From Chlorokybus atmophyticus (lineage: Eukaryota > Streptophyta > Chlorokybophyceae > Chlorokybales > Chlorokybaceae), in contig RHPI01001327.1 in NCBI GenBank assembly GCA_009103225.1, positions 70,722 through 134,721 of the forward strand: a stretch of 64,000 bases of DNA. Direction: 5' to 3'. Positions within the stretch are counted from its first letter, which is position 1. Each line of letters starts with the position of its first letter. Below the pieces are notes generated by a model, which did not search any database, was not told the DNA's origin, and saw only the letters and a program-made list of their open reading frames with translations. Positions 1 to 20,499 of the stretch are shown piece after piece. Position numbers and translations under genes: made by a program.

Positions 1-1253
1 TCAATGAGCGTTTGAAAGCTGGTGACGAACCAATCAGCATTGGCCTTCACAGTGGGCCGCACTTGCATGCCACCATAACCGATCACAACATCCGCAGCAC
101 CGGGTTGGCGCGCCTGCAGTGATGACACGTGAGCCTGATGTCATAGTGTGAGCACACAAGAGTGCCACACATACCAGCGCAACGCACCTGAGACTTTGGC
201 ATTGCCAGCGCAAAAAGCGAATTGTGGGCAATGGACGTCACACACGCATGTGCATGCCAGAACAAGAAATGTGCATACGCATACACATTGAATGGAACAG
301 TTGACATGCAGAGAACTTTGTGCGTCAGATTTTCAAGAGAAGTAACGCAGCTTCTTGTCAGATGTCAATCACAACTTTACATAGTGTCAATCGCATAGGA
401 GCGCATGCTGCGTTGTATGCGACAAAGCGAGCGTGCATTGCACTCAGTGCCAAGCATGACCACCCACCTCAAGGTCAGTGGCGCCGTCACCGAGCATGAC
501 AACAGGCCCGCGATAAGCATTATCTCTTCGCAGCTGCGCGACGGCGCGAGCCTTGCCGCCCGCGCGTGACGTGGGTTCAGTGGGGTCAAAGCCCACATAC
601 TCCCCTTGTTCATCAAACAGCAGGCGATTCGCCCGCACCCTGCTGGTAGGGATGCCCAGCATGTCGGCGGCGGGCTCAACCATCTCCCTGAACCCGCCGG
701 AGACAAGCCAGACGTGGGCGCCACGGGCGTGGAGGAGGTGGACGAGGTCGGCGACGCCGGGGCTGAGGGGAGGGGGGCGGGCGGCGAGGAAGCGCTGGAG
801 GGCTTGCCGGGAGGGGCGCATGAGGTTGAGGCGGGCGGCGAGGGCCTCGTGGAAGGGGGCGCCGCCCTCCATGGCACGCGCAGTCAGCTCGGCCACCGCC
901 TCGCCCACGCCCAGGTGGGCGGCGAGCTCGTCTATGCCCTCGTCGATGCACACCGTGCTGTCCACGTCCATGCATACGCAGTCCGCCTCTCTCAGTGCGG
1001 CCCTCGCCGCATCCTCCCTCAGCTGCATGTCCTCAACCACACTCGCCCCTCCCATCGCTGACGCCGACGAAGAGGAGGAGGACATACTGGCTGCTGCCAT
1101 CACAGACGGCGACATCCTCACCATGCATGCGGGCTGCTGCGCCGTTCTCCTCATCCTCCTCGCTGACACCCTGTTGGTGGCCTGGGAGGTCATGTCGCCC
1201 AGACCATCCACCATGCCAACGCTCCGCCCCACCGCCGCCGCCGTCGCCACCAT
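1..1253 (-). CDS. PSP: Phosphoserine phosphatase, plastid-type, 3' end cut by window edge
   Basis: HAD-family enzyme that dephosphorylates O-phosphoserine, the last step of the phosphorylated serine pathway, usually plastidic in plants. Exons on the minus strand are 1253-468 and 113-1 (GT-AG intron 467-114, phase 0). Visible HAD motifs are DVDSTVCIDE (motif I with both catalytic Asp), VSGGF (motif II) and the GDGATDLE stretch (motif III) at the end of exon 1. Exon 2 reads ARQPGAADVVIGYGGMQV and continues past base 1, so the last residues are missing. About 65 residues rich in Ala, Ser and Arg precede the enzyme and look like a transit peptide. The start at 1253 (MVATAAAVG) leaves 20 bp to the ATG of the divergent TrpRS. 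An earlier in-frame ATG at 1313 would overlap that gene. Function is confident; the exact start is not. Confidence 0.9.
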
Positions 1254-1255
1254 GA

Positions 1256-3204
<1,949 letters not shown>

Positions 3205-5079
3205 TGTCCCCATAACGTAGCTGGTTGTTCCTTTGTGCAGTAATGGTATACAAGCTGTCAGCATGGGCAAGCTGGCTGTTGTCTGCTACATATATCTATC
3301 TAACAGCTAGGGATAGTTATGACATCAGTTGGGTTAACTAGCGACGCCCAGCATTGTTCTGGTCAAAGCAGACTGTTGGTTAACTGGTCAGTGCTGCTTC
3401 TTTCATGGACTCTTTGCAGAGTATGCCGTGCCACGGTTACCCTTGTGCGTGTTGATGTGCGACTGCATTGCTGGGCCAAGCAGTTGTTTGTTCTGCTCCG
3501 CAAGCTAAGTCCCCAATGTCAGCTATTTTATCGAGTGTGAATGCATTCATAGGGTATAGTGGTATTCTATGGAGTGTGAACGTATTCATAGGGTGTTGAG
3601 TTAACCAGCCAGTCACAAAGCAACCGCACAGTAGGCAGGGCACAAAGCTATGTGTGCCCTGCCTACTGCTGATTATCAACCACAACCACTACCACCAAAA
3701 CCACCAACAAGCAGCACAAACTAGCTGTGGCTCAAGGCCCTTCGACTACTGAGGCGGACGCGGCACTTGTTTAGCGTGCCAGTGTGTGTACAGGATATGC
3801 ACGAAGCAGTTTTAAGCATGCATTGCGCACACAAGCACATACTGCAAACACATGCAAGCATGCTCCTACACACATCACCACCGGGCTATTATCTATTGCT
3901 TGTTCTTACTCACACTCGCTACACGATGCTAGACCGCCCCGTTAGACATGCATACATGCATATCAATGTGACTTACCTGCCCAGACGGGCACACAAGTGT
4001 ACAGGATATCGAAGTTGCTATTGTGTGTGGATTGTCCGTGAATTTGATGCAAGACGCACACTCAAGCACACAGTCCACCAGCATGCACACAAGCACAGAA
4101 GCATGCACAGAAGCAGCACCAGGCAACCTTTTACCACAGGGGCACGTAACTAAGTGCTGTAACTAAGTGAATGCAACAGGGTGGTGAGGAGCAGGCAGAG
4201 TTGTTGGGCAAACAAACCTGGGCACAGACGCTGTGTGTGTAGATCGGTGTGTTTGTTGTGTTCGGTTGGGCATGGTGGCAATTAGGTCTGGTGACAGCAC
4301 TGATATCCAACGCTTGGTTGTCAATCATAATCGAGAGGTGTGTTGTTAGCTAAGGAGCTGGGTTCCTATGTGTATGGCAAGGCAAGACCAGGGCAGGGGC
4401 AGGCGAGGGCAGGTTGGAGTTGTGCTATATCTACCTGCAGATGGCAGCAGAGGGGCAGAGGAGAAGAATAGGTTTGTTAAGCGCCCAAGGGCGACTGCAA
4501 CGACGACCAGGACCAGGACCAACAGCCCCATTCATGAGCTAGCTCAACGGTATTGCCTGTTTTGACTAGTAGAATTTGTTCACATCACGTATACTCTGGT
4601 GTAAAACCGGAGATAGTCATCATACCAGATAAGTGGTTAGAATCAGCATACAGCATAATATTGACAATGCACACAGCAACTTGTGCATATCTCGTGGTGT
4701 TCAATGAAAAAATTCTGTTGTGACCAAATTCAATGTAGTGACAGTCATGTGCAGCAACTGTTGGGCCAAGCGATGCGCATTGTAGGCGAGTGATCCAAGA
4801 ATATCACGCACACATTGTCTCAAGACCGCAATGCAGAGCAGGACTGGGCAGAGCGATGTCAACATCAAACCATACGCAAGACATGAGACAAGCACATATG
4901 CCTTCACAGTTGCCACATCTCAGAAGAAACTGCAGTACTGCAGCACCAGCGACAAGATCATCCACAGCTGTAGGTAATCCTTATATTAACAACCACAAAG
5001 CTGTACAGCAAGTGTTTGTGTCAACAGCACTAAAAACACGATGTGATAATCTACACAATGGGTGGTGGGGAATCTACGC
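3205..5079. other. Intergenic region between convergent TrpRS and FtsH ends
   Basis: About 1.9 kb separates the two convergent stop codons. I see no reading frame with recognisable protein similarity or consistent splice sites. It holds a near-duplicate of about 27 bp at roughly 3531-3596 (GTGTGAA-GCATTCATAGGGT units), the perfect hairpin listed separately, and scattered CA-rich sequence. It probably contains the two 3' untranslated regions. Confidence 0.6.
3629..3668. repeat. Perfect 16-bp inverted repeat with 8-nt loop
   Basis: Arms at 3629-3644 (CAGTAGGCAGGGCACA) and 3653-3668 are exact reverse complements, with loop AAGCTATG. It lies 425 bp after the TrpRS stop. It could be a foldback-element footprint or a transcript-end structure; the sequence alone does not decide. 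Confidence 0.8.
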
Positions 5080-12248
<7,169 letters not shown>

Positions 12249-13759
12249 GGTGTTGGCTGTTTGGTTAGATTTGCGTAGTTACTTAATACTTGTTAGACCT
12301 GGATACAGGTGTATTTAGATGGTTGTACATATGAATCACTGGCTTCAGCTGGTTGTTGGTCTTGGCAGCTGTTGTCCTATGCTGGCTGGTTGCTGCCATA
12401 TTGCAGCAGGGACCAAAATTCTCGCTGTGACTCGAGATGACACGACATTGCTGCTGTTAACCGACCATGCCTCCACTGATCTTGCAATCTGTGTTATCAA
12501 TGATTGCATTGGTACGCATGCGTACAATCCTCAAGCGGTTGTTTGGATAAAGTCCGCAAAGATGATGACCCGTGGAAAAGATGAACCGTCAGACACAATC
12601 ATTGAGTATTGTACTTTGCGAATGTCTGTGTTGCATATGCAAACACACTGGCATATGGTATAGCAATAGGCATTAGCACAAAGCATTACACGAGACCAAC
12701 ACCTTCATTAACCATAGAGCACCTTCATTAACCATAGAGCAACAAAGCACAGCTACGCGGGGCTGGACTTTGTGTACCTATGTGCGTGCAATAACAAGCA
12801 GTAACCGAGGCTGGGGAGTAGCAGTGTAGCAGCTGGTAGCTACCTGCACAGCACGAGAGAGGAGTAGGGAGAGAGAGGAAGCTGTTAGGCCTTGACCGAC
12901 CCGGACCACAAGAAAGTGAGAGCGCACCGCCAGGCAATATATACCCCTTCTAAAAGCATTGGAACAATGGCTGTAGGCATTGCCCATGCCAATATATTAA
13001 TATGGCATGTAAGCACCAGGTTAGCATATGCAGTTGTGTTGATACTTGGCCTTGAATGGCTCAGACCCGTAGACCTGGCTCAGGCACACGGACCTGCCAC
13101 GTTACTGCAACCACTGCATCTGCTTTCTCTTTTGTTTTGTCGCTACACAGGCGGTATCCAAGTTTGTTTGTTATACCCCTTGCATTGTGCTGGTGTATGG
13201 TGTCTAACAACGGTGGTGCCTGTGCTCATTCAACAATGCTGCTGCACAGTAGACAACAGTGCTATAACGCAGCACGAGCCGACTTCCCTACTGGCTGTAG
13301 ATGAATATCTCAGAGAATTAGCGACTTCTACCAGCACACAGTGTCTCATCCACTTATGTATGGTCCAACACTTATCCACTTATATCAACTGTCCCCTCCG
13401 TAGTGTACAGCCGATGCAGTTGAGGGGAAACGGGGAAGGGGCGGGGGGGGGCTTAGTCTGAATCCATGTGTGTGAATGGGGCCCATTGGAAGTTATCATG
13501 GTGATTGCCACCTCGACCACTGAGACGCATGTTAACTGTACTGCGATTGCATACTTCCAGCAATAGTCGTCATGCTTAGCAACTTAAGCAACGATTGTCT
13601 CACTGCATGTCAACCAATCCCGGAACACCAACCCAAGGATTGGCATCGACACACGTTAAAAACAATTCAAAGAAACACACACATTGAAAAAGACATAAGC
13701 TAACTGCTGATCCCTGTCTAGGCTGTCAACTCAACTCAACCCTCAGCACCATCTGTCAC
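12249..13759. other. Intergenic stretch after AlaRS
   Basis: No coding region could be supported. It contains the AlaRS 3' untranslated region, an exact tandem pair of 20 bp at 12701-12740, and a G-run at about 13441-13450. Open frames here have no recognisable domain and no codon pattern like the neighbouring exons. Confidence 0.6.
12701..12740. repeat. Exact tandem duplication, 2 x 20 bp
   Basis: The 20-mer ACCTTCATTAACCATAGAGC occurs twice in a row without a mismatch, which suggests a recent slippage or repair duplication in the spacer. Confidence 0.9.
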
Positions 13760-13915
13760 TCACTGGATGTATTGCGACATTTACTTGATGCCTTTTCATA
13801 GCCCATGCGGCGCACGACTGAGCACACGAAAACCTCAATGGGTTGCATGTTGGTGTCTGCCAGAGCCAACCCCTCGCCGCGGCCACCGCTGATAATCTCC
13901 GCGTCCGCGTTGAAG
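13760..13915 (-). pseudogene. SAR1-like small GTPase, last exon, frameshifted
   Basis: The minus strand after an acceptor CAG at 13916-13918 reads into NMQPIEVFVCSVVRRMGY, which matches the conserved C-terminal region of SAR1, the small GTPase that starts COPII vesicle budding at the ER (usual form VRPLEVFMCSIVRKMGYG). After MGYEK one base appears to be missing. In the shifted frame the sequence reads IK, then TAA where SAR1 has Trp, then the normal end MSQYIQ and TGA at 13760. No GTP-binding exons lie upstream, because BMS1 starts 180 bp away in the other direction. I call it a remnant of a SAR1 copy. The assignment rests on this short C-terminal match. Confidence 0.6.
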
Positions 13916-14035
13916 CTGCCAGCTGGCGTGGAACAGTGGTTTGTTAGCAATCGCGGCCCAACATGATGCACACCTCACGATGTTGTGCCAAAGCGCACCC
14001 AACATAACGCGCACCCTGGTTGATGTGTCGCAGAA

Positions 14036-14050
14036 TTAGGGTTAGGGTTT
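14036..14050 (+). promoter_or_regulatory. Double telo-box upstream of BMS1
   Basis: TTAGGGTTAGGGTTT lies 45 bp before the BMS1 ATG. In plants telo-boxes are enriched in promoters of ribosomal-protein and ribosome-biogenesis genes, which fits this gene. Confidence 0.65.
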
Positions 14051-14094
14051 GCTGCTAACCCTGCGGCAGGGGCAGCGGCGGCGGCGGCGGCGGT

Positions 14095-17000
14095 ATGGCG
14101 GCCGACGGTGGTGAGAGGGTGCAGAAGGGGCACAGGGAGCGGCAGGCTGGTCCGAAGGCCGTCAAGAAGAAAGAAAAGAAGAGGAAGAAAGGAGGACCAC
14201 CTGACCCCAACCACAAGAACCCCAAGGCGTTCACTGTCCGCTCCACAAGAGTTGCAAAACGGGTGTGTTGCCGAGCGTGCTGATGACATCTATTTTCACG
14301 CAGTTATGCTTTGTGCACACTCTGCAAACATCTTCTTTACCACTGGGTGTCGTGTTCTACGCACATGCGCACGCATGTGCGTAGAACATCACAATTGTTA
14401 ACAACTTCATATCAGGTGTGTACTTACTGCATGCACTCATTTGCATGCAGTAAATACATACATACTTGGTATGCGCACACTACAGGTAATGCCGTGCCTG
14501 AATTTTTCGAGAGGATGTTTGCTGTATACGTTGGTTCTATTGCAGTAGCTCCTGTCATGTGAAGGTCGTAGTTTTGACTGTGTGCATGGCGTATCACTGC
14601 ATGTCAGCAGGCATGTACTATGACCACTTACTCGTGGCATGTGCACATGGTAAAGGTTACTCATGGGGCGGTTGTCTTCCACTGCAACAGGTGCTAAGTG
14701 ATCCCCAAAAGCGAGAGATCTACGACCAATATGGGGAGGAGGGGCTCAAGGGAGGGATGCCTGGCGCTGGGCCTAGCCCTGATATGGGAGGGATGCCTGG
14801 CGCTGGTCCCAGCTTCAGGAGCAGCGGTGTTCGCTTCAGCGCGCGCAATCCTGAGGATATCTTCAGGGAGTTCTTCGGTGGCGGCAGTCCATTTGGGGAC
14901 TTTGGAGGGTGAGTGGTGATGACTCTGCATCTGGCGGACTGCACGATGCTTGATGCCATAGCCACCTGCTGCTTGGACCTGTGAGCTCATCTGTCTTATC
15001 TCTGGCAGGATGGGCGGGATGTTTGGCGATGGTGGAGGGATGGGCGGCATGTTTGGGAGCAGGATGGGCGGCATGCATGACTTTGCCGGGATGTCGCGCG
15101 CGCCAGCAGGGCCGAAGAAGCAGCCCCCAGTGGTTCAGAAGCTCATGTGNTGAGCTGTTCATCATTTTGCATGCAGACCGGTAAAACAACCCTCATTCAG
15201 TCCCTGATCAAGCATTACACAAAGCACAATTTGTCGGAGGTAAAAGGCCCGATCACTGTCGTCTCTGGTAAGTTCACAGCTAGCCCCTGCAAGTTACCTG
15301 TTTGTTGTTGCCTTTTTGCTGCCAACTGCCTGTACAGACAACTTGACTGCCAACCATGTGTTCAGGCAAGCACAGAAGGTTGCAGTTTGTAGAGGTTGGA
15401 GCCGGGCTGTGCGATATGATTGACGCTGCCAAGTATGCGGATCTTGTGCTGCTGTTAATAGATGGCGCTTTCGGCTTTGAAATGGTAAATACATGGGTGG
15501 GTTGGTGCAGTCACATTGGCGCTAATAAATGGCGCTAGTTGTTTCAGCTGTCCTGATGATGGTGTTCATATGCGCAGGAAACGTTTGAGTTTTTGAATGT
15601 GCTGCAAGTGCATGGTTTCCCCCGCGTGATGGGGGTGCTGACCCATCTGGACCACTTCAAGGATGCGAAGCGCTTGCGCAAAACAAAGAAGCGGATGAAG
15701 CAGCGGTTTTGGACTGAAATCTATGACGGGGCGAAGCTGTTCTATCTGTCTGGCTTACTGCATGGACGGTACCCGAAGCGGGAGGTACTGAATCTGGCCC
15801 GCTTCATCTCCGTATGCAAGTTCCGCCCGCTGCAATGGCGGTCCGCACACCCTTACATGCTGATGGACCGTGTGGAGGACGTCACACCACCTGAGGAGAT
15901 ACGCGTCAATGCCAAAGGCGACCGCACCGTTGCGTTGTACGGGTACCTTCGCGGCGCCAACTTGAAGCCGGCCATGAAGGTGCATGTGGCTGGAGTAGGC
16001 GACTTCCCGTTGGCCTCAGTTCGGACCCTTCCTGATCCCTGCCCTCTTCCTGGTCAAGGACGCAAAAAGGGACTTGGTGACCGGGAGCGGCTCATCTATG
16101 CGCCCATGTCAGATGTTGGAGAGATGCTCTACGACAAGGATGCCACATATGTTCAGGTCCCTGATAGGCATACACAGTTTTCAAGACCCGAGCAAGGCAA
16201 GTAGCCTCCAGCTCAGAGTGTTGTTGTATGGCTGTGCAGTACTGCGGGTTGCTGTTACTCAACCTTTTATGTTGCAGGTGGAGAAGAAGGTGAAGTTGAG
16301 GAGGGTGTGCGCATGGTTCGGGAGCTGCAGGTATGTTAAGAAATGCCATGAATTGCACGCAGGTGTTTACATGTAAGTGCGCTTACATCAGGTTTGTACT
16401 GCAGGACACACCGCACACCATCGATGAACTCCTGCAAGGGTCAGACATTTGCTTACTTTCCAACTCGCAAGCCCTCAAGGCCTCATCTCTAGGTAACGCC
16501 ACACACTATGCGCACTGCATAGTTGCCAATGCACCTGTTTGGCCTGAGTCTTCGTTCCCTGCAGCTGACACTGTTGACAATGGCTTGGATGAGATTGATG
16601 ACCAAGCAGAGAGCGGGCCTGAGGAGGGCTCAGAGGAGGAGGATGGTGACGATGACGTGTCAACAAGCGGAGATGAGGCTCCTGCAGCTGCGCACAAACA
16701 GGCCGTAGTTGTGCAAGATGGTCGCGTTCGCCGGCGCGCATTGTTTGCCGATGAGGTGCGCATTGATGCAGCACAACACGCGTCATGTGGCAGACTTTTT
16801 GAATCCTCATCGATTTCTGGGATGCTTGCAGGAGCAAGGTCGACTAAGCACCTCTGATGCAGAAGAGGATGTAGAGTACGCGGATGACGATGCAGGTACT
16901 CTAACTTGTCACGCGCATGGCCTGTACCGCAAACAACCACACACTCATAGCCGTTTGTAGCGATATATGTGTATGTCGTGCTTCGTTTGGTTCCTGCGGT

Positions 17001-19368
17001 TCATGAAACTTTCGCCACAGATCTTGGGCAAGCTGCAGCATGGAAGGACAACCTGGCGGAGCGCACGAAACAGCTGTTTCAGAAACACGTGAGACTGGAG
17101 GAGCTGGTGTATGGTAGGCCAGGCCGGGTTGCAACTTCTACATTAGATGAAGAGCGGCCTAGTAGCAGTGAGCATGAGGACGGTGATGGTGATGATGATG
17201 ATGAGCTGTTTCGAGTCCGTCGGCCCAAGGTAAGGCATAGCAAGCTACAATGGCCGGGGTGTGTCTAGACAGCGTGTGGTTCTGGCATCATGCTTTAGAC
17301 TTGTGTGTGCTTCAGACCCCGCAAGCAGAGCGGCCTTTGGAAGATGTTGATGCCTTAGATACAAGCAAAACAATCTGGAGAGAGGAGCAGTTGCGATTGT
17401 GGGACACAGAGGAGGTAATGCTTTGTAGGCTTATACCTTGCTCATTTGTACTCGGTAGTACAGTTTGCTGCTTGTGCTGCCTGTTCATCTTCATCAATGC
17501 GCTTCTTGCATGGCGGCAGGCAACAGAGCAGTTGCGCAACCGGTTTGTGACTGGTGACTGGGACGCCGCTGCGAGGCGGCAGCGAGGCGAGGGCGAACCA
17601 GCTGATGCACATTCCAACGATGCGTTGTATGGAGATTTTGAGGACTTGGAAACAGGCCAGAAGGTATGCATGCATTTTTCGCTACTGATGCATAGCCATG
17701 AGCAGAACTAACCATGTGTAACATGTCAAACGATGTGTGACTTCCGGCGGATGCAGGTGACAGCTGGTGGTGAAGCCGTTGGCGCAGAAGAGCAGGCTGG
17801 CGCCAAGGAAGATGAAGCACAAGCACGGCTGGCCAAAAAGCTACAGTTGAGACACAAGTTTGATGCCAAGCATGATGGCTCTGGCGGTGAAGATGAAGAA
17901 GCCGATTATTTCACAGAAGTAAAGGCAGATTTGGCTGCACGCGCTCAGCGCACGCGCGATGCCTTGGCAAGTCTTGATCCAGAAACTCGCACAGCGGTGA
18001 GCATTTGTGTCGCGTCATGTACGCATGCGGGACCGTTCTATTGAATTCGCGCTCACTATGTTTCACTGCAGTTGGAAGGTTACAGAGCGGGAATGTACCT
18101 GCGATTGGAACTTCGGCGCATCCCTTACGAGTTCATTGAGTACTTCGATCCATGTGTACCTGTGCTTGTTGGTGGTTTGCTAGCCAATGAAGAAGCTCGG
18201 GGCTTCGTGCGAGCAAGGCTGAAGAAGCACAGGTGGCAACGAAAGGTGCTGAAGAATCGCGACCCGCTAGTCTGTTCGGTGGGTTGGCGTCGCTTTCAAA
18301 CCATCCCTGTGTATGCTCTGGAAGATCCCAATGGGCGCCTGCGCATGCTCAAGTACACGCCCGAGCACATGCATTGCTTAGCAACCTTCCATGGCCCGAT
18401 CAGCCCGCAAGGTACCGGCCTGGTAGCCTTCCAGAGTGTGACAGGCTCGGCATCTGCGGGTTTCCGTGTGGCTGCTACAGGTGTGGTGCTGGAGCTGGAC
18501 CACTCTGCTCCCATTGTAAAGAAGCTCAAGCTGGTCGGCTACCCGTACAAGATATTCAAGAACACTGCCTTCCTCAAGGACATGTTCAACTCTGACCTTG
18601 AAGTGGCTCGCTTCGAGGGTGCGGCGGTGCGCACGGTTAGCGGCATCCGCGGCCAGCTGAAGAGGGCTGTGAAGGCAGGGCAAGGAAAGGAGGGTTGCGT
18701 GCGCGCCACATTTGAAGACAAGATACTCATGTCGGATGTTGTCTTCCTTCGTGCGTGGGTGCCCGTGGATGTCCCCATCTACTACAACCCGGTCACCAGC
18801 CTGCTGCAGTCCCCTGATACACCATGGCACGGCATGCGCACTGTTGGGCAACTCCGCCGCGAAAACAACATTCCTATCCCAGTGCAAAGGGACTCGCTGT
18901 ACAAGCCGATTGAGCGCCACACCCGCAAGTTTAACCCTCTTAAAGTGCCCAAAACTCTGCAGGCTGCGCTGCCGTTCAAGTCCAAACCCAAGGATGCTAC
19001 AGCTCGCAAGAAAAAGAGCTACGAAGCACGGCGGGCTGTTATTCTTGAGCCACATGAGAAGCGGGCATACACGCTGTTGCAGCAGCTGAACACCCTGCGC
19101 AACTACAAAGCGGAGAAGCGCAAAGAACAGCAGGCTCGTCGGCGAGGGGAGTATGAAAAGAAAAAGGCCAAGGAGGACGCCGTCCGCAATGAACATAGCA
19201 AGGCAATTCGCAAGAAAAGGTGATAACCTGGTAGTCTAATTCTTTGCCACTGCCTTTGTGACGTATGTCGTGGTTTGGTTACTTTAACCGTGTGTGTGCA
19301 TGTGTAGGTACCGCATGGAGGGGTTGACAGATCTTGCTCGCCAGAAGAAGCAACGTACTTCCCAGTAA
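14095..19368 (+). CDS. BMS1: Ribosome biogenesis GTPase BMS1, front part interrupted
   Basis: Nucleolar GTPase that brings Rcl1 to the pre-ribosome for 40S maturation. Exons: 14095-14262, 15177-15267, 15366-15484, 15578-16196, 16278-16330, 16405-16492, 16565-16755, 16832-16895, 17021-17229, 17316-17414, 17520-17663, 17757-17996, 18072-19219, 19308-19368. Exon 1 gives the typical basic start ([29 protein letters not shown]). Exon 15177 begins inside the P-loop ([10 protein letters not shown]). The 30-40 residues between them, including the first part of the P-loop, are not found; a DnaJ fragment and an N occupy that place. Later parts: THLDHF of the G domain, the AARP2CN region ([11 protein letters not shown]), a long acidic middle, and the C-terminal ribosome-biogenesis domain ([13 protein letters not shown]) with a Lys/Arg tail. 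The exon ending at 16196 uses a GC donor. Confidence 0.93.
14354..14387. repeat. Perfect 16-bp inverted repeat, 2-nt loop
   Basis: GTTCTACGCACATGCG at 14354-14369 is followed by CA and its exact reverse complement at 14372-14387. It lies in the odd stretch between BMS1 exon 1 and the DnaJ fragment. Such near-perfect foldbacks can cause assembly breaks. Confidence 0.85.
14424..14453. repeat. Perfect 12-bp inverted repeat
   Basis: TTACTGCATGCA at 14424-14435 and its exact reverse complement at 14442-14453 flank a 6-nt loop, 36 bp after the preceding palindrome. Confidence 0.8.
14691..15149 (+). CDS. DnaJ class-B co-chaperone fragment (no J-domain start, no C-terminus)
   Basis: Two exons (14691-14908 and 15009-15149) join in phase to a piece of an HSP40 of the DNAJB/Sis1 type. 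The first starts at the end of the J domain ([20 protein letters not shown]), followed by a Gly/Met/Pro region with two GGMPGAGPS units and [20 protein letters not shown]. The second is a GMGGMFG-rich linker ending in [16 protein letters not shown], where the substrate-binding domain should begin. That domain is absent because the sequence hits the N at 15150. The J-domain exon with HPD is not found upstream. The fragment sits between BMS1 exons on the same strand, so it is either a nested gene that is cut, an insertion, or a scaffold mis-join. Confidence 0.75.
15150..15150. other. Single ambiguous base, probable contig join
   Basis: The only N seen in the window lies between a truncated DnaJ exon on its left and BMS1 sequence on its right. 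Both genes lose conserved sequence exactly here, as expected if two contigs were joined with a placeholder base. Confidence 0.7.
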
Positions 19369-19975
19369 TCCAAGTAGTCATGGGAAAAGTATATGTGTGG
19401 GTGGTTGCTTCGGCAAAATGCTGTACAGTTACAGGCTGTTGTGCGTATCTCTTTGGTGCAACAATTGGTTCATGCACCAGATCCGACACGAAAAGGTTTT
19501 ATATTGCTGTGTGGCGTGAGACAGAAAGGCGCATTCGTTGTGACGCATATAGTGCAAAGCGCGCATGTGTGCTATGTGTTGTGTGCCATGCTGCGGCCAG
19601 TACGGCACACACTCATATTGTCAATGCATGTGTGTAGACTAGCTGACACCATTTGGAGGGGACGATGCTGCTTGTACAGGTATCAGTTGGGATTGGAAGG
19701 TTCGAAACGCGGGTTGCAGGCAGAGAAGTTCATTGGCTGCAACAGATACAGTGTGTGACCAATGCATATGGGCGACAAGGCTGCCATACACACCTCGGGT
19801 ACCCATCAAAAGCTGTACATGGGTTGTCTTGACCAGTTGTTGCAGGACATGTCTGGTGAGCGAACCTGAGCTAAACAAGGTCGGGCTAATGCTTGACAGT
19901 GCATCTGCCGGGAGATAATCAGTGCAGAATGAATGAGAGTTTCTACGCCACCTTGGTAATCAGGCTGTCAGCCGT

Positions 19976-20499
19976 TTACTTGCCCCTCGTTTCCTCGTCC
20001 GCTTGAGTTTCCACGTTCTGCCACAAGTCACAATTCTGTTAGCCTTATGCCATGGGTGCGTTGCACGCTCTCCAGCAAAGTGTGGCCTGCCAAGCTTGCT
20101 GCAGACACGTACCTGGCGGATGTAGTTCTCAGGTGGTTGTGCATCTCTTCGTTGTGGCATTTTGGCTGCCTCGCAAGAGAGTTGTTTTCGTTTGCCTTGT
20201 GTGGCAAGCAGGCCGCTGCTTGTCGACTCCGAAGCTGCGTTACCATCAACCAAGGTAGTGGCCTGGGAGTGGGCTGAATATTTCTGCTCTGTCTCTTGCT
20301 GCTTAGCTAGTGGATGCCACTGCAATGCTGCAGTGGCATACGATGCTGCTTTCTTGGCCCCAAAGTCCCTCAAACCCTCAAGGTTGCGGATGCAGTTTGC
20401 AGCATTGGCCAGCACGCCTTTCATCGAGCTGTCTTCTGCGCACAGCAGGTATGCAGCATGTTCAGGAGCATTGGAGTTGCCTGCCTTCAGCAACTTCAC
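19976..20499 (-). CDS. Unidentified gene, 3' exons only
   Basis: Minus-strand open frame 20499-20114 with a good donor (CAG|GTACGT) that splices to 20035-19976, giving an end QNCDLWQNVETQADEETRGK and a TAA stop. Reading through the donor instead gives a longer basic tail to 19960. The first part reads SMKGVLANAANCIRNLEGLR and is rich in Ala, Asn and Leu. The middle is Gln/Ser/Lys-rich and looks disordered. I recognise no family. The 5' part is not visible; an acceptor (GTGCGCAG) near 20447 could begin the exon, but no upstream exon was found before the PP2-A10-like gene 1.9 kb away on the same strand. It could be a gene end or a decayed copy. Confidence 0.4.

Noticed and set aside
18378-19196. 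272-codon minus-strand frame opposite the last large BMS1 exon
   Set aside because: Antisense to well-conserved BMS1 coding sequence, without a family match.
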